Below, piece after piece: positions 1-12,400 of a stretch of DNA of 64,000 nucleotides. Under the pieces are notes generated by a model, which worked only from the letters and a program-made list of their open reading frames with translations, was not told the origin of the DNA and did not search any database. Position 1 is the stretch's first letter, and each line of letters starts with the position of its first letter. Made by a program: the position numbers and the translations under genes. The stretch comes from Nelumbo lutea (lineage: Eukaryota > Streptophyta > Magnoliopsida > Proteales > Nelumbonaceae), in NCBI GenBank assembly GCA_022828595.1, contig JAKGHH010000005.1, forward strand, positions 25,370,193 through 25,434,192, read 5' to 3'.

Positions 1-724
1 TATGAAGAGATATTTTCCCCAGTTGCGAAGATTACTATAGTCCATATTCTTTTGGTTCTATTTGTTGTGCACTTTTGGTCCATTTATTAGCTAGATGTGA
101 AGATTGCCTTCTTTCATGGCCAACTAAAAGCGACAGTGTATATGAAGTCTCCTCTTGGGTACAGTAGTGATCTTCCTCTTGTCTACCATCTAAAGAAATC
201 TTTATGTCGCCTAAAACAAGCTCCCTAGGCCTGGTTTGAGAAATTTTTAGATGTGATTGCTATTAGATATAGTCAAAGTTATTTTATCACTCTGTCTTTG
301 TCCATTGAAGACTTAAAGATATCACTATCCTCTTGTTGTATGTTGATGACATGTTGTTTGGAGATGATGAAGAAGGAACTCGGGAACTTAAGTCTTTTCT
401 CCACAATTCTTTTTAGATGAAATATTTAGGATCTCTTACCTATTTCTTAGGACTTGAAGTCCAACATAGTGATTGGGGATACTTCATTTTTAGCACACAT
501 ATGCCTCTAATCTTGTTAAACCGGCTTGCCTTACTAATGACAGGCAAGTTGGTACCCCTTTAGAGTTGAATGTCAAGTTTTCTAAGTCCAAAGGCTCTTT
601 ACTTCTTGATGCCACTCTATATCAACAACTTGTGGGGTCTTTCATTTATCTTACCATGACTCATCCTAACATTTCTCATGTGGTTCAAGTTCTTAGTTGT
701 TTCTACCCCTTGTTAGTTTCACAT
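1..724 (+). pseudogene. Copia reverse transcriptase/RNase H remnant
   Basis: This is a degenerate piece of a Ty1-Copia pol gene, entering from the left edge. Readable fragments include YEEIFSPVAKIT near position 1, the YVDDM catalytic motif near 339-353, and the connection segment around 418-480 ([10 protein letters not shown]). The reading frame changes several times and has stops. It ends inside the early RNase H region (near 690). The rest of RNase H and the polypurine tract are missing, and an LTR begins at 725. It belongs to the same lineage as the element that follows, so it is probably the tail of a second copy joined head to tail through a shared LTR. Confidence 0.8.
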
Positions 725-947
725 TGTGAAGATATACCTTGATGTACATTATTAGAATAGTCCTTGTTGTACAGTATCGTATTCTTATTATTTTATTTGT
801 TCTTTTTATCTTTCAGCCCTGTAAGGGCATTCTTGTAACTGTACATATCTTTTATCTCTTTAATATAAAAGAGACTCTTTGAGGTGGGGGTCGACTATTC
901 TTGGCACCCTTAATTCTATTTTCTTCTTGCTCTCAATTCGGTTCACA
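725..947 (+). repeat. 5' LTR of Copia A
   Basis: It begins TGTGAAGATA and ends TTCGGTTCACA directly before the primer binding site. It shares the block around CAGCCCTGTAAGGGC (about 816-830) with the 3' LTR at 5746-6199. Confidence 0.75.
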
Positions 948-960
948 TGGTATCAGAGCA
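948..960 (+). other. Primer binding site (initiator tRNA-Met type)
   Basis: TGGTATCAGAGCA directly follows the LTR. It is the usual plant Copia site complementary to the 3' end of tRNA-iMet. Confidence 0.85.
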
Positions 961-1453
961 GGTTGCCCTTTGATCTTCTTTATCTTTGATTCACCTTGTT
1001 TTCTTGATCCATTGAGAACTTGCATATTTTCCGATTGGTTTTGGATTGTTTTGATCTTTCTAGAAACCATTTTTCTATTTTCTACGCATCCAGAAAGAGA
1101 GATTTCATTGGATCTCTCTTGTTTGACATTTGTTTGCAGCAAGATTTAAAAGTTGTTGCCTAGCCCTTCTCAACATACTCTGAAAGTTTCATTGAGATCT
1201 GTGGAGTTTTGAGAGAGATCTAGACTTCTCTTCTAGGCGGCTGCGCCCAGACTTTCCTTTTTTGGACTGTGTTCAGTTTTCTTCTTCTACTGGATCTTGA
1301 AAATCTCCAGTGAAAGTAAGTTGTTTCTTTCTCAGTTTTTTGACTCTCTTGGATTTGATTACAGCTTATTTCACTCATTTTGATCAAGTTTTACTTCAGT
1401 CTAGTTCCTTTAAACTTCAGCCGAACCCTATTTTGTGCTATTTTCTTGTTGTA

Positions 1454-2207
1454 ATGGCTTTAGACAGAGGTGATTTCATTCCTGTGAAGATGAATGGGCA
1501 GAACTATGGGATGTGGAAGTTCCATTTTGACTTTTGTGTTGAAGGGAAAGGTTTAGAAGGATATCTGAATGGAACAATCACTAAACTAGCTGAGACCGAG
1601 GCCAAGGCTTTACAACAATGGAAGTTGGATAATGGAAACAACCTATGAGATGTACTTGTATCTGGAAAAAGTTTATCAACAGTCCAACGTATCCAAACAG
1701 TATCAAATAGAATAAGAATTTTTTTCCTACAACCAAGGAGATAGGAGGATATAGGAATATTATTCTAGTCTTGATTTATGGGCTGAGTATGAGATTGTTC
1801 ACATTGAACCCTCATATCCAATAGAGTGTGTGAAATATTTTCAAAAACACTTTGAGAAGAGAAAGGTGACCCAGTTCTTGATGAGACTTAGACCTGAATA
1901 TGAGATAATCAGGTCCAACATTCTAAGTAGGGGAACACTTCCAGATATGGATTCTGTTTTAGGGGAACTTCTGAGGAAAGAGACTAGACTTCTCACTACA
2001 GCCGGGTCTGATGGGAAGATGGCTGAAGTTGGGGCTGAAACAGCCTTTGTTGCTCATGTGGGTAAGAAGCCAACCTCCAAGGACTTCTCGAAAACACAGT
2101 GCTATGAGTGTAAGGGTTTTGGACACATTGCCTCTCACTATAAGAAGAAAAATGTGTGCACCTATTGCAAGCAACATGGTCACATCATTCCAGACTGTCC
2201 AGTCTGA
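1454..2207 (+). pseudogene. Copia A gag
   Basis: The nucleocapsid/coat gene would start at ATG 1454 (MALDRGDFIPVKMNG). It contains the typical Copia gag start [11 protein letters not shown] and, further on, [15 protein letters not shown]. It ends with two CCHC-like knuckles, CYECKGFGHIASHY and [14 protein letters not shown], near 2100-2200. The frame is broken at a TGA near 1647 and resumes in another frame around 1830. It therefore cannot make a full gag protein as it stands. The upstream reading-frame extension to 1310 is probably untranslated leader. Confidence 0.8.
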
Positions 2208-2303
2208 CCAGCTAAGGGTTCTCAGAAAAAGACTCGGCCCCGGGCCTATCAGGCAACAGACGGACAAGCAACAGACACTGTATCCACCAAGGGTGATTCT
2301 TTA

Positions 2304-5300
2304 GTGAAAGGTGTTTCAATAGGTGTCATGGATGAAGAAAAGGTTCAGCAATTGGTATCTTCTGCTATTTCCTTTGCTTTCTCTGCTATAGGCTTGTCTG
2401 GTAAGTCCTCTTCATATTGTTCTTCCCCTTCACATGCTTGGATTATAGATTCAGGTGCCACCAATCATATGACAGGAGCCTACTTCAATCACCCAAATTC
2501 ATCCACTGAAACTCACCATAATCATATTATTACTGCCAATGATGAAAAGTTAGACATCATTGGTAGCAATAGTTTGTCCCTTAAACTGTTACCAACTAGA
2601 TCCTTCCCTCTCTCCAAAACCCTCTTAGTACCCAACCTTACTACCGATTTGATTTCTGTTGGCCAACTTGTTGATCAAGGAAATGTTCTCACCTTTTCTC
2701 ATGATGGTTGCTTGATATAGGATCGGTACACTAGGAAGGTGAAAGGGAAGGGGCGTAGGTTGGGCCGTTTGTTTGCGCTGGAGTTCAAGAAATCTCAATC
2801 AGGAGCATCCTCAGCTTTACTTAGTTCTTCTTTGTCCGATTCTCTATTGAGTTATAGAAATAATATTTGGGATTTATGGCATAAACGGTTGGGTTATTCA
2901 TATTCCCAAAAATTAAAATTGTTGTTTGACTCTGGTTTGATTAAGAATAAAATTCCTCCTGTTCATACTTTTGATGTTTCTTGCACTGCCTGCTGTTTGA
3001 GTAAAAGTCATGTTTTACCTTTTCTTCATACATCTGAACATGCCACTAAACCTTTTGTGATAATACATAGTGATGTTTGGTCTACTTCTATTACTTCAAT
3101 TGGGATACCAATATTTTGGATTTATTTTCTGTGGCACAAATCAGAAGTCTTTGGCACATTTAAATTATTTCATACTATGGTGAAAAATCGATTCAAGTGC
3201 AATATGACTATCCTCCGCTCAGATTCAGGGGGGGGAATATAGAGACGAAGACTTACAGGCTTACTTGAGGAGTTATGGAATTCAGTCTCAATGCAACTAC
3301 CCAGACACTCCACAATAGGATGGTGTGGTTGAACAGAAGGATGGACATATTCTTAGTGTTGTGGGGACATTACTATAGGAATCTCATACTTCAACTTTGT
3401 TTTGGGTAGAAGTAGCCAGTATAGCCGTGTATTTGATCAATTTTCTTCCCTCCTCTGTTCTAGGCAACACTTCTCCCTTCCAAAAACTTTTTGGTCATCC
3501 CCCAGATTACTCTAGTCTTCATGTTTTTGGTTGTCTTTGTTTTGTACATCTTCCTATTTGTGAACGATCTAAATTAACTGCTCAGTTTGCTATGTGTGCC
3601 TTTGTAGGATATAGTCCTGACTACAAAGGATTTTTGTGCTATGATCCTGCTATTGGTTGTATTTGGATTTCCCAGAATGTTGTGTTTCTTGAACATATCT
3701 CCTTTGTTGGGGTTGCTAGATTGTCTGCTCCTTCCATCTCTGTTTTGCAGGACTTTGATTCAGATGACACTACTACTTCCTCGATTGAGAGAGATTTTCT
3801 CGTCTTCACCCGCAAGCGGCTATGTGTCCCGGTCCCTGTGCCTACAACCCCCCTTTCACCCAGTCTAGAGCATCCATCTCCGATATCCCCTGTAAGTGAT
3901 ACTTTGGCCCAAGATCCTCCTATTTCAGATAGTAGTTCAGTTATTCCACTTCGTCGTTCTACCCGTATTTCTCGACCCCCTGACTGCTATGGTTTTCCTT
4001 CAAACCATAGTTCCTTTTCTGTTGTACTTTCTTCCACAAATACCCTAGATCTTATCAGCAAGCCATTAGAAGTTCTCAGTGGAAAGAAACCATGGATGCC
4101 GAAATTCAAGCCCTCCACGAGAATGATACTTGGGATCTTGTGCCAACTCCTCCAGATGCTTCTATTGTTGGAAGCCGTTGGGTCTATACGATCAAACTAA
4201 AGTCAGATGGTTCCCTTGATCGATATAAGGCCCAATTAGTTGGCTAAGGATACAGTCAAGAATATAGGATTGATTATGAAGAAACATTTGTCCCGGTTGC
4301 TAAGATCACCACAGTTCAAACTCTTATGGCCATATTTGCTGTTCATTCTTGGACTATTTACCAATTAGATGTGAAGAATGCTTTTCTTCATGGTGAACTG
4401 AAGGGGACAGTCTACATGAAACCTCTGCCTAGATATTGCAGTGACCCTTCACATGTCTGTCGCATAGAGAAGTCTCTATATGGTCTGAAGCAAGCACCTA
4501 GGGCTTGGTTTGAGCGCTTCCGGGATGTTGCAGCTGGGTATAATAAGAGTTCCTCTGACTACTCTCTCTTTGTTAAGAGAAGACCCCAGGGTATCATTAT
4601 CCTCTTATTGTATGTTGATGACATGCTTTTAATTGGGGATGATCATGATGGCATTTATAAGCTGAAGCCTTACTTCATAACTCATTTCACATGAAGGACC
4701 TGGGTCCTCTTACTTACTTCTTGGGTTTGGAGGTTCATCATAGCAGTTAAGGGTATTTCATTTGTTAACAAAAATATTCCTCTAGTCTCGTCAAATTAGT
4801 TGGAATTACTGATGAGAAACATGTTGATACCCCCCTGGAGCTGAATGTCAAGCTATCTAAATCCAAAGGCCTCATCCTTCCTGATGCTACCTTGTACCGT
4901 CAGCTTGCTGGCTCTTTGATCTATTTTACTATGACCAGGCCTGATATTTCACATGCTGTTCAGGTCGTCAGTCAATTTGTCTCTACTCCGCGGCAACCTC
5001 ATATGACTGTTGTTCGCCACATCATCCGTTATGCTAGAGACACAACCTTTGAGGGACTTTTTTCTCTTCTTCATCATCCATACAGTTGAGGGTTTATGCT
5101 GATGCTGATTGGGCTGGTTGTCCTGACACTCGCCGATCCACTACTGGGTGGTGCGTCTTCATGGGTGATTCTCTCATCTCCTGGAAGTGCAAGAAACAAC
5201 AAACTGTCTCTAAGTCTTCTACTGAAGCCAAGCATAGAGCTATGTCTTCTGCATGTAGCGAGATTGTTTGGTTGAAGTCTCTTTTCATGGATCTTGGTAC

Positions 5301-5640
5301 TCCTCTTCCCACCCCTATCCCTCTGTATGCCGACAACACGAACGCTATCAAGATCGCATCTAATCCTATCTTTCATGAGAGGACTAAACATACTGAGGTG
5401 GATTGCCACTTTATTAGAGACCTTCTTTGTAGATCTTGGTGTTCATCTCCCTACTCCTATTTGTAGACCTTGGTGTTCATCTCCCTACTCCTATTCCTCT
5501 TTATGCCAGCAACATCAATGCTATCAAGATTGCATCTAATCCAGTTTTTCACGAGAGGACTAAGCACATTGAGGTGGATTGTCACTTCTTAGAGACTTGT
5601 TTCTTGCTGATTCTATCTCTTTTCCACATGTAGCCTCAAA
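2304..5640 (+). pseudogene. Copia A pol (protease, integrase, RT, RNase H)
   Basis: The domains appear in Copia order. The protease has WIIDSGATNHMTG near 2440-2480. The zinc-binding H-H-C-C region is around 2875-3010. The integrase core has HSDVW near 3066, LRSDSGGG near 3214 and the Glu in VVEQK near 3325. The integrase C-terminal region is 3397-3720, and a proline/serine-rich linker runs to about 3990. RT has the motif [12 protein letters not shown] near 4360 and YVDDM near 4610. RNase H begins near 5086 (YADADWAGC). Stops and frameshifts occur at about 2718, 3240, 4200, 4245, 4692, 4748 and 5088. The last third of RNase H is duplicated in tandem. The gene is dead, but every catalytic block is recognisable. 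Confidence 0.85.
5298..5612 (+). repeat. Partial tandem duplication inside RNase H
   Basis: The segment encoding [19 protein letters not shown] through [12 protein letters not shown] (about 5305-5420) recurs at about 5485-5600 as LPTPIPLYASNINAIKIAS through HIEVDCHF. Between them is a shorter direct repeat, about 35 bases, at 5428-5462 and 5463-5497, containing CTTGGTGTTCATCTCCCTAC. Confidence 0.8.
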
Positions 5641-5745
5641 TATGCAGATTAATTGGTATTTTTTACTAAGGCTATGACGAGACTCAAACACGTCTTTCTT
5701 GTAAGCAAAGTGATGCTTATGTCTTCACATCAGTTTAAGGGGGAG

Positions 5746-6199
5746 TGTGGAGAGTCTTGATGGATTGTAATACTATAGTCCTTGTTGTGCTTTTACATAT
5801 ATTCTTTTATTTCATTTTCTCTTCTTTCAGCCCTGTAAGGGCTTTATTGTAGTTATACCCAAGGTTCAAAATATCGATACACCTCTGTGTACTGGTAGAG
5901 GCGTATCGGTACTTAGATGCATGCGGAAATATGTTTTTATAGTTTTTTTTTCAAAACTTGGTTTTTGGGGAGTTAAATAGAGGTATTTTTTTATTAAAAA
6001 AGAGTGGGGTCCCGAAACGCTTGTACACAGGCGTATCGGGACCCAGAAGATACAATACGATACGCCTGACACGTGGTGCATCATATCGAAATTTTGAACC
6101 TTGGTTGTACATATTATTAATATATATAGGGCTCCTTGGGGATGGAGGTCGATTCATTCCATTGACACCCCTGAATCTTGTGCTTTCTTTCTTGTTCAG
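5746..6199 (+). repeat. 3' LTR of Copia A, split by a MITE
   Basis: It begins TGTGGAGAGTCTTGATGG after the purine tract TTAAGGGGGAG. It matches the 5' LTR in the CCCTGTAAGGGC block and in the GGTCGA and TTGACACCCCT region. The MITE at 5858-6104 interrupts it. The end near TCTTGTTCA is less certain because the terminal CACA of the 5' LTR is changed. Confidence 0.7.
5858..6104 (+). mobile_element. MITE with CCAAGGTTCAAAAT terminal inverted repeats
   Basis: It is 247 bases with inverted ends: CCAAGGTTCAAAATATCGAT at 5859, and the reverse complement of its right end, CCAAGGTTCAAAATTTCGAT. Candidate 5-base target duplications flank it: TTATA (5853-5857) and TTGTA (6105-6109), one mismatch. It interrupts the Copia A 3' LTR. 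It has no coding capacity. Strand is arbitrary. Confidence 0.75.
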
Positions 6200-6250
6200 A
6201 TAGGTAGAATAACATGCATAACACTAACAATTTTAGTTTTTTTTTTGCAG

Positions 6251-6478
6251 CCCATTTGGAAAGCCATAATTGACTTTGATCCCCAAATTTTTATTTGGAT
6301 GGGGGATAATATATATGGAGACATTAGGCGACCCTTTAAACTATTTGGGAAAGAAAGAACATTTGGACCATGGAAGAATGTCCAACGGTTTGTTCCAGTC
6401 TCTGAGGAGGAAATGCAGATAAGATATAAGAAAGCTAAGAGCAATCCAGGATATTCTCAGTTACGAGAGAAAACTCAG
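6251..6478 (+). CDS. PhoD-like phosphatase exon (GDNIYGD)
   Basis: Acceptor TTTTTTGCAG ends at 6250 and donor GTGCTC starts at 6479. The exon is 76 codons, phase 0 at both ends. It begins [16 protein letters not shown] and carries the metal-binding GDNIYGD, then [15 protein letters not shown]. Confidence 0.9.
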
Positions 6479-9400
6479 GTGCTCTATCTTGTTAATTTGA
6501 ATGTATCCAAGAAGTACATGCTCATTTAGTTAATTCATGTTAATGGAAAATAGTTTGTATTGTTTTTCATTTATATTTTACTAATCTCTTTTGGATTTTT
6601 AACTTCTTTTCTTTGTGGTAGTCACCATTGCTTCAATGTTACAGGTAATTGGCACATGGGATGACCATGATTATGGATTAAATGATGCAGGGAAAGAATT
6701 TAGCAGAAAGGAAATTAACCAAAGGCTTCTATTAGATTTCCTAGATGAACCCCAAGATAGCCCAAGGTGGGGCTCATTCTTTCTTTAGTTACTATGAAGT
6801 GGTCAATTTTAATAAAAATGACTTGTAGTTACCATGAAATGATCAACATAAGCTTCACAACTATACACATTTTGAATTGTTCTACACTATACACTTTGTT
6901 AAATATGATGAGAACTTTGAAATTGAAAAAATTTAATGAAAGTCTGTGAGGGTGAGACATAAAAGCAGTCCATAAAAAGCAAGGCTTTATGCAGTTGTAC
7001 TTCTCATGATGTTTTCTTTATCGCAGGCGTAAACAGGCTGGTGTGTATGCCTCATATACATTTGGCCCCAAGGATAAAAATATCAAGGTGTGAAAGTGGA
7101 CAGTTTTTTAATTTTTTGATTTTTTACTTTAACCATTATTTGGAGTTGGCCATGCAAGTCCTGTTTAACCATTTCACCCTATAAATGGCCATGTCCTTTT
7201 TTTTCTTGGCAAAAGAAAAAGTTCTGTTGAAGTCTCACCTTTTATCAAGTCACTCCTTACTGCTTATTCGGGCAATAGGTGTATTTCAATGCACAAGAAT
7301 AAACCATCTTGGCTGAGATGCCCCCATCTTGCAACTTATTAGGCCTACCACCGGATTCCCACAAATGCACAGGACTACAAAGAGTTTGTTGTCCAATTGA
7401 ACTAGCAAACCATATTGGCAATAGATATTGTCGTACATACAAGGGCGTCTTGAGGAAATGTATATAATATGCGTCTTCAGGTTATTCTCTTGGATACCAG
7501 ATACCATAGAGACCCACTATTCAGTGATGGAAGCATTTTGGGCAGTTCTCAATGGGCATGGTTAGAGAAAGAGTTGAATGACCCTACATCAACATTTACC
7601 ATTATTGGATCTTCTATTCAGGTATTTTAAGGGTATTGATATTTTGCTATTATAAGATTCTTTGTTGAAAAAATTGCAGTGTATGTAATTGTAGCAATGC
7701 CAAGGATTTTAGTTGTTAAATTCTTCAAGTTAGTGACTTCTATTTTATTTTCTTACTGAACAAGGTCAAGAATTTGTCAAAGTAGGAAACAAGATTATGA
7801 AATGGGCTTTTTAGTATTTGGTAGGATTTCTCACATAATATAATTCACCTAAATAGATTAATGACTTTTTTTTTTTTTTTTTGTATTTGGGTAAGTCATG
7901 TTTAGGTATCACATAATCCTTTAATTATACATCTGCTATAGGTAGAGAAAACCTTTGAATTATGATTTGAAAGTATAAATGGATAGAATAAACCAAGTAG
8001 AACTTAACTTCAGATTTTTTTTGAAAACTCTGGTGTATATTCCCTCTTTAGTTTTGAGAGAAACCTGAAAAATAAATAGATAATTTTTTTATATAACAAT
8101 TAAATAGGGACCACAATCAGCCAGGTTTCATAAAACAATGTTATACATAACCTTTTCCCCCCCATAGAATCAAGATTTGAAGGAGTTTTTATGAATTAGT
8201 ATGGTTCTAGGAACCTTTTCTTATCAGTAACTGCAAGTTTCATTAAGAGAATCAGGAATAGTGATTACAATACGAACAAACTGACAGTGAGAGATAAACC
8301 CTCTTATCTCTCCCCAAGAAAAAATTTCTTTATCTTACAGTTGAGTCCAAAACAATTGATCTCTCCCCATCCCTTATTTAGCTAAAGAATCTATGAAGGA
8401 GTTAGCACTTCTTTTAACTTATTGTAACTCAGATGCATGCCTTTTGTTAGCCATCTGAATTTCTTCCTTTCATTTTTGTAGCCCCACATTTTTTCTCCTC
8501 ACTTTGTATCCAGCCCACTACTAGTTGGGAATCTCCTTCAATGGTTAGCTTCCTCAGATCCAAATTCTTGCTCCTTGTACTCCTGCTGTTAGTGCCAAAA
8601 CTTCTGCTCATAAAGAGTCACCCAATCCAATCGGCCCCTAAAATAATACAATTATTTTTCCCTCAGCCATGTTTCTTGAACAAGGTTATAGATGGCTATA
8701 TACCCTATACAAAGTGTTAAATAAATATTGTTTAGGGTGCTATAATCAGTCAAGTTTCATGAACAAGGCTGGAGATCTCCATTTCTCTTACATGAGATTA
8801 ATTTTGAGACAAGGAGGAAAAGAAAAAAAGCATAAAGAAATGAAGGATGAGAGAAGTATAAAGAAGGAAAAACATAGCCCTCCTATGTCAATCTTCTAGG
8901 TTGAGAGAACACCAAGAGTTTCAGGGGTGTCAAACAGTATACCCAACCCCCACCCCCAAAAGAGCCTATATATCTTATTAGTATAAGTATATACAAAGAG
9001 GCCCTTGAAGGGCTAAAGATAAAAAAGGAATAATTACAAAGAGGCCCTTGGAGGGCTGAAAGATAAGAAAGAAAAATAATGCTATGGTACAACAGGGACC
9101 ATAGAACAACATTGCATCAAGTATCTCTACACTCCCCCACAAACTAGGCTTCGTGAGAATGTCAACAATCTGTAAGTTGGAAGCTATATGAGGAAGGGAA
9201 ATAGAGCCAATAAGAAAAATATCCCTGATGAAGTGACAGTCCACCTCAATGTGTTTGGTTCTCTCATGAAACATTGGATTAGATGCAACCTTGATAGCAC
9301 TAGTGTTGTCAGCATAAAGAGGAATAGGCATAGGGAGGTGAATACCAAGATCAGCAAGGAGAGATTGAAGCCAAACAATCTCATTGAATACTGATGACAT

Positions 9401-12400
9401 AGCCCTGTATTCAGTTTCTGTAGATGACTTAGAAACTGTCTGTTATTTCTTACATTTCTAGGAGATAAGGGAGTCTACCAAAAAGACACACCATCTGGTA
9501 GTAGACCATCTAGTGTTAGGACAACCTGCCCAATCTGCATCAGCATAATCTCTCAACTGAAGAGGAGATGAAAAAGAAAAGAACAGTCCTTGAGACAGAG
9601 TGCCACAAACGTAACGGATAATCCGGTGGACAACAGTCATGTGGGGCTGAAACGAACTGACTAACTACCTGAATTGCATGGGAAATGTCGGACAAGTCAT
9701 GTTGAGATAGATGAGAGACCCAACCAATTGTTGATATAGAGTAGCATTAGGAAGCAAGGCCCTATCAGATTTAGACATCTTGACATTGAGTTCCAAAGGT
9801 GTATCAACCTGTTTGGTGTCTGTAAGACCAGCAAGCTTTATAAGGTCACATGAATATTTGTGTTGACAAACAAAGTAACCACGGTTGTTACGATGTACTT
9901 CTAGCCCCAAGAAATAAGTAAAGGAACCCAAGTCTTTCATATGGAAGGAACTGTGGAGAAGAGACTTAAGTTATTGGATTCCAACCTCGTCATCCCCTGT
10001 CAATAACATATCATCTACATACAACAACAAGATGGTAATGCCTTGAGGTCTTTGACAGATGAAAAGAGAATAATCAGAGGCACTCTGATTGTAGCCAATA
10101 ACCACAAAAACATCTCGAAATTTCTTAAACCAAGCACGGGGAGCTTGTTTGAGACCATATAAGGATTTCTTTAACTGACAAACAAGAGAGTTGAGGGATC
10201 ATAACTGTATCCAGGAGGAAGCTTCATGTATACTGTCTCCTTCAAATCGCCATGAAGAAAAGCATTCTTCACATCTAACTGATGTATGGCCCATGAATGT
10301 GTAGCAGATAAAGCTAAGAAGATATAGGCTGTAGTAATCTTGGTAATAGGAGCAAATGTCTCTTCATAGTCAATGCCATACTCTTGGGTGTATCCCTGAG
10401 CAACAAGCCTAGCTTTGTACCGGTCCAACGAGTCATCTGACTTCAACTTAACTGTGTAAATCCAATGATTTCCAATAATCAGAGCATCTGAGGGAGGGAC
10501 TACCAAATCCCAAGTGTCATTCTCTTGTAAGGCATGAATTTCTGCATCCATTGCAGCTCTCCAATGAGGACTAGTAATGGCTTGCTTATATGAGCGGGGA
10601 ATCTCTATGATAGATAACACAACAGAAAAAGAGCTATGGTTTGAAAGAAAGCCATAGTGGTCAGGGGGTTGAGAAATACGAGGGGAACGACGAAGATATG
10701 TGGAAGGAAGAGAATCTGAAGGAACATCACTTATAAGAGCATTAGTGGGAGGAGGATTTGGGCTAGGAGGAAGTGAAGTTGGAGGCATAGGATCTGGGGC
10801 ACATAATCTTCCGCGAGAGAAGACAAGAAAATCCTTCACACCAGTAGGAGGAGAAGCATCCTGCAAGTCAAAATTCTGCAAGACAGAACCAGATGGAGCA
10901 GATAACTTTGCAACAATAGCAAAAAAGGAAAGATGCTCAAGGAAAACAACATTTTGAGAAACACGAATACGACGAGCAGAGGGATCATAACAAAGAAATC
11001 CTTTGTGATCTGGACTATATCCCACAATGGTACACATAATTAACTGAGCAATTAACTTAGAACGTTCACGAAGAGGAAGACGAACAAAGCAAAGACACCC
11101 AAAAACATGGAGGCTAGATAAGTCTGGTGATTGACCAAATAGTTTCTGGAAAGGGGGTATATTAGCTAGAACTAATGAGGGAACATAGTTAATCAAGAAA
11201 ACAACAATACTGGAAGCTTCCACCCAAAGGAAGAAGGTGCATGAGATTCTTGCAGTAGGGTTCTCACAACATAGAGCACATGACCATTCTTGTGCTCTAC
11301 CACTCCATTCTGTTGAGGTGTATCTGGATCCCTTCATTGAACTTGTATCCCATGACTTCTCAAGTAGGTTAAGAAGTCTCCATCAGTGTATTCTCCCCCT
11401 AAATTTGAATGGAATGACCATGCTGCTTACAGTAGGTGCAAACATTCTTCTTCTTACAATGAGAAGCAACGTGTCCAAAGTGTTGGACCTGATAATCTCA
11501 TATTCGGGCCTAAGTCTCATAAGGAACTGATTCACTTTTCTTTTCTCAAAGTGTTGCCAGAGATACTTGACACATTCTATGGGATCTGAAGAATCTGTAT
11601 TGGTAAGTTCATACTCTTCCCACAAGTCAATAAAACCGGCATAATATTCCTGAATTTTCTTATCTCCCTGACAATGGGAAAAGATTTCAGGTTCAATCTG
11701 ATACTGTCTGGACATGTTGGGTGACGGTACACTTTCTTTAACTATGCATACATCTCATAAGCTGTACGCATCATTCTCATGGGTACAGCAATGTGAGAAA
11801 CAATTGAACCGAGTATCCAAGAGACTAATTTCCCATTATCCAACTTCCATCGTGCATATCCTTTGATACCAGTTTCATCGGGCTTAGTAATCTTCCCATC
11901 CAAATATCCTTCTAGGCCTTCTCCTTCAACAAAGAAGTCAAAATGGAACTTCCACATGCTGTATTAGTTCCATCAAACTTTATGGGAATGATATCAGCCT
12001 TCTCAGACATTTTGGAAGCCCAAAAAAAGATAGCAGATTTCAATAAAGGGTAACAGTCCAAGAAACTGGTGATTAATCACCCAAATAAAATCAGTAGCAA
12101 CTACACAACAATATTGAAAGAATACTCCACCAAAGGAAATTGAGACTTTGCTGCAGAAATCTCCAAAAGAGGGCTGTATCAATTTCAATCCTAAAATGGT
12201 AAGTTTCAGGACTGTCAGCCACAAGCTGGGATCGAAACCCTATCAAAACTGATCCAAACTTCAAAGAAGAATGATGAACAGATAAAGAAGGCCTGGGCAC
12301 ACCAACTACAAAGTTCTAGGCTGATGGAATCAGCCGATTTAAAAAAAGAAGAAGAAAATCTGACCTGCTGGGTGTCTTTTCCAGGAAAAATGATATCAGC

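Larger units (their letters stand above)
725..6199 (+). mobile_element. Copia A, LTR retrotransposon, degenerate
   Basis: This is a Ty1-Copia element in the order 5' LTR (725-947), primer site (948-960), gag, protease, integrase, reverse transcriptase, RNase H, polypurine tract (about 5736-5745) and 3' LTR (5746-6199). The integrase-before-RT order defines Copia. Stops and frameshifts break gag and pol, so it is not autonomous. A MITE sits in the 3' LTR. The element lies in the intron just upstream of the first visible phosphatase exon: its 3' LTR ends about 50 bases before that exon. The minus-strand element at 8886-12782 is a relative. No target site duplication can be tested at the left because another Copia fragment abuts the LTR. 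Confidence 0.85.

Noticed and set aside
1310..1453. Start of Copia A gag at ATG 1310
   Set aside because: The first 48 codons look like leader sequence; gag similarity begins at ATG 1454 (MALDRGDFIPVKMNG).
10171..11337. Long minus-strand frame of 388 codons considered as a host gene
   Set aside because: It contains integrase-end and RT motifs of Copia ([18 protein letters not shown]) and lies between two LTRs with a target duplication.
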